In this document: positions 22,764 through 27,563 of the stretch, piece after piece
Layout of the letters: the number at the start of each line of letters is the position of its first letter
Position numbering within the stretch: position 1 is the first letter of the stretch
The notes under the pieces: generated by a model
Databases searched by the model: none
Told to the model about the DNA's origin: nothing
The model's input: the letters and a program-made list of their open reading frames with translations, nothing else
Program-made: the position numbers and the translations under genes
Assembly (NCBI GenBank): GCA_025996865.1
Contig: BNTV01000064.1
Span: 1 to 27,563, forward strand
Reading direction: 5' to 3'
Origin: Bacteroidia bacterium
Lineage (GTDB): Bacteria > Bacteroidota > Bacteroidia > Bacteroidales > Azobacteroidaceae
Length of the DNA: 27,563 bases

Positions 22764-22781
22764 GATGAGTAAGTGTATAAA

Positions 22782-23966
22782 TCAGTTCTTACTTTTTTCT
22801 AATAAAGTCAATTCTAAATCATATCCGACAAAAGGTGGTACACTCAAATATGCCCCAGTCCAGATTGCATCTCCTCGGTAATATATTTTTTGACCAGCCG
22901 AAGAAACTTCCCATTGTTTTGCATATTCAGGATAATTTTTAATTATACTCGTGCTGTTTTCTTTCTGCGATAATATATGCAATGTAGCAGAATTAGTTTG
23001 ATTATTATAAACCATCCAAGCAACTATACCCGATTCGTCACGTTCTTGCTGTAACTTTCCCATGGTTTCATCAGAAACAGAGTTTATAAATAGATAAGCA
23101 TGACCTTCCAACTTCACTTTTTTGTTATTATTTTCTGATAAATCTTCCGTACTAACTTGTTTATAAAGCATATAATTCTTTCTATTGTTGTAAAAGAATT
23201 TTAACCCTTCAGAATCCCAAAAATGCATATCTATTGTTTTAGCGGCTTCGTAGAACAAAGCAGCATTGCCTGTTTCTCTATCATTTATTTCCGTTAATAC
23301 CCGGAAAAATGGATGAAGTGTTAAATCTACAGCAATTCCATTTCCTACCGATTTTCCAGTTCCGAGTGAATCGGATTGAAAGGCGAGCGTATAACATTGC
23401 GCACAGTCTTTAGGTTCCGCATCCGTCATTTTTCCGGTTGAAACGTCCACATATCCGGCCAACTTCCATTGAGTGCCTTTCAATTGGAATGTTCCGACGT
23501 TGAATTGTTCCGGTATCGAAATGCTTAATCCAATATCGGCATCTTTTGAAAGTTTAGGTACGGTCATATAAAAATACAAAGGCGCAACATTTTGAGTAGC
23601 AGAAGGGGTAATTTCTACATTAAGTTGATATTGTCCCGCAGAAACTTCCTGCAACGAACTTTTCGTCACTTTACTGTCGGCATTAAAGCGTTGAATCTTC
23701 ACAGCAAGGAATGAACTTTCGTTCCAGTCTATATTCCGAACATCCAAACAGGAAAGATCGTTTGTTAATTCTTCTCTTGAATTGAATATATAAACGGTGT
23801 CTCCTTCCAAATTAGGGTTGCAGCTGCTTGACGATGATTGCGAAGAAAGCAGTTTTACCGGTACGTCCACAGGATAATTTTTTACGTTATCTGTGTTTTG
23901 ATTCATGCTTTCGCTGCATCCAAACAATACAATCCCCATGATTATTGATAAAATTTTTGTTTTCAT
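22782..23966 (-). CDS. META-like domain lipoprotein
   Basis: 394 residues from the ATG at 23966; the longer frame from 24008 adds 14 residues before a normal lipoprotein signal. The lipobox VLFGCSES places the acylated Cys near residue 17. A central segment (LKGTQWKLAGYVD, then AEPKDCAQCYTLAFQSD and on to NNRKNYMLYK) resembles the META/HslJ-like or lipocalin-like domain common in Bacteroidales lipoproteins, with a conserved CxxC. The flanking regions are beta-rich and unrecognised. Function is unknown. It has its own promoter, although it lies downstream of the large exported protein on the same strand. Confidence 0.7.
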   Translation of the reverse strand: MKTKILSIIMGIVLFGCSESMNQNTDNVKNYPVDVPVKLLSSQSSSSSCNPNLEGDTVYIFNSREELTNDLSCLDVRNIDWNESSFLAVKIQRFNADSKVTKSSLQEVSAGQYQLNVEITPSATQNVAPLYFYMTVPKLSKDADIGLSISIPEQFNVGTFQLKGTQWKLAGYVDVSTGKMTDAEPKDCAQCYTLAFQSDSLGTGKSVGNGIAVDLTLHPFFRVLTEINDRETGNAALFYEAAKTIDMHFWDSEGLKFFYNNRKNYMLYKQVSTEDLSENNNKKVKLEGHAYLFINSVSDETMGKLQQERDESGIVAWMVYNNQTNSATLHILSQKENSTSIIKNYPEYAKQWEVSSAGQKIYYRGDAIWTGAYLSVPPFVGYDLELTLLEKSKN

Positions 23967-24014
23967 AAGATTAAATAATTTAAGTTTGTTATAAATACTA
24001 AAAAACACTTTTCA

Positions 24015-24045
24015 CAAAGGTACTACAATAATTGATAATAAACAA
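24015..24045 (-). promoter_or_regulatory. Promoter of the META-like lipoprotein gene
   Basis: On the minus strand TTG (24043-24045) and TACCTTTG (24015-24022) are 20 bp apart, 48 nt before the start at 23966. Confidence 0.6.
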
Positions 24046-24062
24046 TATAACCAAAATAAAAA

Positions 24063-27000
24063 TTAGTTGTATTTACACGAGAATTCTACCCTATGGATAC
24101 CCGGTGAATCTATTTTTCTTAATTCCTGTTTTCCTGTCAGCCCGTTAAATATGCACACTGTATCTTCTCCTGTTGTCTGGCAGATTATGATACACTGCTC
24201 ATTTTCCCGACTGATGCTGAGTATGTCCGAAGTATTTCCTTTCATCATAGCAGCTATATGAGCGTGGCAACGGATCGTAGTTATCGCATATCGCTCCACA
24301 TCTATACTAAATTCATGATTCTTCAAAATCAATTTGGCCTGTTGAGAGGGATGAGCACTTTTCCAGTCCACATTCAACAGATAAAGTGTTCTGAACTTAT
24401 CAGAATCCCAAACCGAAAAATCGATGTTTTGAGAAGGTTTAATCCAACCCTTTTCATGTTCCTTTGACGTAATATTTGAGGCTATATTTTTCATATCCTC
24501 CACATATCGTTCTTTGATAAGGTCGTCTGCCGGATAGACATTCTCCGGATAATAGATGATACTGCCCTTTCCCAAAGGAATTACCGTTTTAGTCTTATAT
24601 GATTTGTAATCAATGCCGAGCAATGTTTTTATTACCGTATCATCTTCAGGGAATTTTGCAGGCAAATGTGGTTGCAGTTCACTGTTCAGATGGACGGCAC
24701 TAAGGAGAACCGTACCTCCTTGTTCAACGAATTTTTTGATGCGTATAAAATCGGCATTATCGAAGGTATTCCAGCCTAAGAATATGAGTGTTTTATATCT
24801 GTTCATCACCTCAGAAGAGGCTTCAACAGGCAGAATATCGACAAGTCCGTAGGGAGTGGTGGTAAACAAACCGTCTGTACTGCAATAATCAAGATTGTTT
24901 TCAGGATAGAATGCTTTTAGTAAGTCAAAACTTTCCATTGCTTTGTTAAAAGCCCACTTATCACCTTTCTGTGACCATATTGACGTGCGACCAAATGTTT
25001 TCCAAGCATCATTTCGCCCAATCATAACTGCAATTTCCGTCTTTAGATCACCTCCGCGTGAATGTGTTTCTATATAGTCCAGTATCCTGTGTTGCGCATA
25101 TAGATGCTCTTTACCTGCCTTTGTATATCTGTCGTTGGAATATTCATCTGTCCAAAGCCCTTCTTCGGTATTAATATGAGAAGACCCGTGTATATAGGCT
25201 ACTGCTAAGGATAAAAAGAAACGTAAAGAATGTTTGGGGTCGGTAAATGGCTGCGAGCCCCACTGCATTGCATGCAACGAGCCAAAGTCTTTCTTGCCAT
25301 ATACCCTTGAAGTACCCCGCAAGGCAGACATTATTATATCTTCCGGACCGTATATTTGTTCTGCCCCCAGCCATTCATAGCCGGCCTGATACAAATAGCG
25401 GAATATCGGTGTAACTCCTGTATGCCTGGTACTCTCGCCTCGTGAATAGCTCAAATTCGCGATGAACTTATTTGCGCCGTCAGCCATATCCTTCACTCCA
25501 AACGGGTCGTAATGTATAAAAATCCCATGGTCGGTATAGATAGGTCTGTGCTTCGCAAATATACCGCCATAAGGTCTTGTCCGCGCTGCTATATCCGAAT
25601 GAAGCCCATTATATAAAAAATGCTGCCAGTAATAATATCCGCCATCATTTTCATGAGCCTGTTTTCCTCGAAACATGGGTGATTGAAGAGAGCTTAGGGA
25701 CGGATTAATTTTCGCAGATGCCAGGGTGCGCCCCTCCACCTGCCACGCATAAGGAATATGCATCTTGTTTAATAACGATGTATAATGTTTAATAACATTT
25801 TCGTCGGTTATCCTCACGCCGCCCCACTGATATGACGGCCTGAAATGATACCGGTTACCTATACGACTGCGAAAATACCATTTGAAAAACGGATCGTAGG
25901 GTTCGTATTCTTTGTCTATATGGAGTTCGTCGCCGGATGATAAATGGACATTATCTTTCTCTTTTACAATCAATTGCTCTATTAAACCCGATTTACTTAG
26001 AGTGCCGTCCGAAAAGTTGAGCCGAACTTTAGTATCCGGATTGAGAGCAGCAAACTGCACGGCATGCAACCCGGGATGCTGTAATGTAAGAGATTTATCA
26101 ATCAGATGAATATTCGGATTATCGGCAGATACTTTCAACGTGATATTGGGCTTATTGGTTTCGAGCAATATAGCCGTGGTATCACCTACACCGACATAGC
26201 GTGGAATAGATACAATTTCAAAGTCCTGAGCGCTTTCCTCCAGCAATTGTACCGATCTTAGTTCATACGGAAAAGCTTGGCGATGCGGTTCTTTTAACAA
26301 TGTCAGTTTTAGATTTCCTTTCCCTGCGATATCTTTTGGTAATGGAATATAAAAGTCCGCAATATCGGACGCACGGTCAAATATATATCCTTCAAATATT
26401 GTTTTTCCCTTAAACTCCAGTTTCCATTTCGGCCGGCTGCGGGTTGCCAGATTCACACCTACCCAATAATTGTAATTATCCTGCCTCTTTTCATTTTGAA
26501 TGAAAGGATGCGAAAATACATTTTTACCATCCACATAAAACTTAGGAGCCTCCAGCCAACATTCTCCGCTAAAATTTGTTCCGCCTATTCTTATCAGTAC
26601 GGTTGCCGTATTGCCGGATAGTTCTATTCTCTTTTTTAATAATTTGAAGTTTCCGCTTCCTTCAGGAATGGGAATAGATACAACTTCATCAGGTTTATCA
26701 TAGACGTCGTCAGGATGTCTTCCCTCTTTTTTATGATATATCTGAAGTTCGATTCCGAAATCACCGGCAGAGGCAATTTTCAGGCTTTTACGCTTACAGG
26801 CAATTTCCATATCAACATATCCCTTAGTGAAATCAACGCCCGTAATGCGGTTATACGCATGACGTTCAAACGGCTCATTATTCCCTTGGAAAAACAGGGA
26901 ATAGTTATCCTTATATATATTGAGTGAATCTAAATTTTCATCAATAAGATATTCCTGTTGTCTGAAAAACTCTTCACCTCGGGGAGCAAATTTTCCGGGC

Positions 27001-27215
27001 ATTTGTACGCCACCGACAACGCGAAGAGTACGTCTCACAGGGTAATCTTTATGAACGAAAGTAACTTCCTGTTCCATAAAGTTTCCGGGATCTATTTTCA
27101 CAAGCCCCTGCTCGCCTTCCGAAGGGTATAATATAGTTCTGTATTCTTCTTGTAATTGTGCATGAATAGACAGGATGCTGCTAAGAGCAATGAACAATAA
27201 TATCGTCCGTTTCAT
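24063..27215 (-). CDS. Exported glycoside-hydrolase-like protein of unassigned family
   Basis: 1050 residues with a clear signal peptide (cut after SIHAQ). The N-terminal half (to about 430) is beta-rich, with jelly-roll-like segments such as FGIELQIYHKKEG and NTATVLIRIGGTNFSGECW. The middle (about 450-780) looks like a TIM barrel rich in aromatic residues (YFRSRIGNRYHFRPSYQWGG, PIYTDHGIFIHYDPFG). Acidic residues in WLGAEQIYGPED (Glu619) and LWTDEYSND (Glu691) could be catalytic, but I cannot assign them. A GATase-like segment (KTLIFLGWNTFDNADF, FVEQGGTVLLSA) resembles the beta-galactosidase trimerisation domain of GH42-type enzymes. I infer a glycosidase acting with the nearby GH31 enzyme; the family is not recognised. 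Confidence 0.7.
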   Translation of the reverse strand: MKRTILLFIALSSILSIHAQLQEEYRTILYPSEGEQGLVKIDPGNFMEQEVTFVHKDYPVRRTLRVVGGVQMPGKFAPRGEEFFRQQEYLIDENLDSLNIYKDNYSLFFQGNNEPFERHAYNRITGVDFTKGYVDMEIACKRKSLKIASAGDFGIELQIYHKKEGRHPDDVYDKPDEVVSIPIPEGSGNFKLLKKRIELSGNTATVLIRIGGTNFSGECWLEAPKFYVDGKNVFSHPFIQNEKRQDNYNYWVGVNLATRSRPKWKLEFKGKTIFEGYIFDRASDIADFYIPLPKDIAGKGNLKLTLLKEPHRQAFPYELRSVQLLEESAQDFEIVSIPRYVGVGDTTAILLETNKPNITLKVSADNPNIHLIDKSLTLQHPGLHAVQFAALNPDTKVRLNFSDGTLSKSGLIEQLIVKEKDNVHLSSGDELHIDKEYEPYDPFFKWYFRSRIGNRYHFRPSYQWGGVRITDENVIKHYTSLLNKMHIPYAWQVEGRTLASAKINPSLSSLQSPMFRGKQAHENDGGYYYWQHFLYNGLHSDIAARTRPYGGIFAKHRPIYTDHGIFIHYDPFGVKDMADGANKFIANLSYSRGESTRHTGVTPIFRYLYQAGYEWLGAEQIYGPEDIIMSALRGTSRVYGKKDFGSLHAMQWGSQPFTDPKHSLRFFLSLAVAYIHGSSHINTEEGLWTDEYSNDRYTKAGKEHLYAQHRILDYIETHSRGGDLKTEIAVMIGRNDAWKTFGRTSIWSQKGDKWAFNKAMESFDLLKAFYPENNLDYCSTDGLFTTTPYGLVDILPVEASSEVMNRYKTLIFLGWNTFDNADFIRIKKFVEQGGTVLLSAVHLNSELQPHLPAKFPEDDTVIKTLLGIDYKSYKTKTVIPLGKGSIIYYPENVYPADDLIKERYVEDMKNIASNITSKEHEKGWIKPSQNIDFSVWDSDKFRTLYLLNVDWKSAHPSQQAKLILKNHEFSIDVERYAITTIRCHAHIAAMMKGNTSDILSISRENEQCIIICQTTGEDTVCIFNGLTGKQELRKIDSPGIHRVEFSCKYN

Positions 27216-27251
27216 AGTATTTGTATATATGATTTTTTATATCCTTCGGGG

Positions 27252-27300
27252 GCATTTGACTACGTCGAATGTTGTTTCAAATTGTCGCATACCGTCATTG
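27252..27300 (-). repeat. 49-nt intergenic repeat, copy 2
   Basis: Inverted relative to copy 1 (609-657), 47 of 49 identical. It ends 36 nt before the start codon of the 1050-residue protein, in its predicted 5' leader. Confidence 0.9.
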
Positions 27301-27320
27301 CTTCGCTTCGCAATGACGGT
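27291..27320. repeat. REP-like perfect palindrome
   Basis: ACCGTCATTGC (27291-27301) and GCAATGACGGT (27310-27320) form an 11-bp perfect stem with an 8-nt loop. It overlaps one end of the 49-nt repeat and resembles CGTCATTGCGA-type dispersed palindromes known from several bacterial genomes. Copy 1 lacks the second arm. Confidence 0.8.
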
Positions 27321-27321
27321 G

Positions 27322-27329
27322 CAAATATA
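27322..27329 (-). promoter_or_regulatory. Promoter -7 box of the exported GH-like gene
   Basis: On the minus strand this reads TATATTTG, the same box as before the GH31 gene. The transcript would start within or just after the palindrome and carry the 49-nt repeat in its leader. No clear -33 TTG is seen. Confidence 0.5.
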
Positions 27330-27378
27330 AAAAAAGTTTTTGATAAGTTGTGTACCCCCCCACAATAATAATTCAAAA

Positions 27379-27410
27379 TTTGGCCAATTCAAATAATATT
27401 CGTACTTTTG
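27379..27410 (+). promoter_or_regulatory. Promoter of the Rpn-like gene
   Basis: TTTG (27379-27382) and TACTTTTG (27403-27410) are 20 bp apart, 26 nt before the start codon. Confidence 0.65.
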
Positions 27411-27436
27411 TAATACTGGTATAATTGAAAAACGGC

Positions 27437-27563
27437 ATGATATACATTGCAAATCCCATATACGACGTTGTTTTCAAGTTCATGATGGAAGACAACAAGG
27501 TGGCAAAGAAGTTCATCTCCGCTATCATCCGCGAGGAAGTAGTGGAATTGGATTTTGCGCATA
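27437..27563 (+). CDS. Rpn/PD-(D/E)XK nuclease-family protein, 5' part only
   Basis: The window ends after 42 codons. The start IANPIYDVVFKFMMEDNKVA followed by KKFISAIIREEVVELDF is typical of the Rpn-like (recombination-promoting nuclease, PD-(D/E)XK transposase-like) proteins that are multicopy in Bacteroidales. The catalytic residues would lie beyond the window, so it cannot be judged intact. Confidence 0.75.
   Translation, partial: MIYIANPIYDVVFKFMMEDNKVAKKFISAIIREEVVELDFAH

Noticed and set aside
27237..27452. 71-codon minus-strand frame across the 49-nt repeat and palindrome
   Set aside because: It spans the promoter of the GH-like gene, the palindrome and the promoter of the Rpn-like gene, so it is most likely a repeat-derived frame.

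Overview
The window looks like a chromosomal segment of a Bacteroidales-type Bacteroidetes. Evidence: a SusC/SusD pair, lipoproteins, a multimodular secreted GH31 enzyme, and many promoters of the Bacteroidetes form (TTTG or TTG, about 19-20 bp, then TAnnTTTG). Three blocks can be separated.

Block 1 (about 1-12332) is a polysaccharide- or glycoprotein-utilisation region. It holds a secreted GH31 glycosidase with FN3, CBM32-like, dockerin and cohesin modules; a convergent S41-peptidase lipoprotein; and an operon of SusC porin, SusD lipoprotein and a type I phosphodiesterase/nucleotide pyrophosphatase. Block 3 (about 22767-27215, minus strand) holds a META-like lipoprotein and a 1050-residue exported glycoside-hydrolase-like protein that I cannot place in a family. 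A 49-nt repeat lies just upstream of the first gene of block 1 and of the last gene of block 3, in the same orientation relative to each gene. The window ends in the start of a PD-(D/E)XK (Rpn-like) nuclease gene.

Block 2 (12333 to about 22763) is an AT-rich accessory island. It starts after the phosphodiesterase stop codon and ends in a degraded second copy of that gene's 3' end. It opens with a candidate structured non-coding RNA that has its own promoter and terminator, then a scar of an ABC-transporter ATPase fragment joined to a YhcG (DUF1016) fragment.

Next comes an alkylation-damage cluster: a DUF1848 radical-SAM-like gene (minus), an AlkD-like DNA glycosylase, a second DUF1848 gene, an Ada-type zinc-domain protein, and an AraC-HTH/O6-methylguanine-DNA methyltransferase fusion. 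All three promoters of this cluster carry the same roughly 16-nt box exactly 20 bp upstream of the -7 element. This is the strongest candidate for an undescribed system here: an adaptive-response regulon that includes two uncharacterised radical-SAM-like proteins.

The rest of the island is an array of small gene cassettes separated by long palindromic repeats, three of them copies of one element. Cassettes include small zinc-ribbon genes (two broken), an intact RloA/RloB (AbiL-like) defence pair, and a DUF4143 ATPase inactivated by an internal deletion. The layout resembles an integron-like cassette array, but no integrase gene is present in this window.
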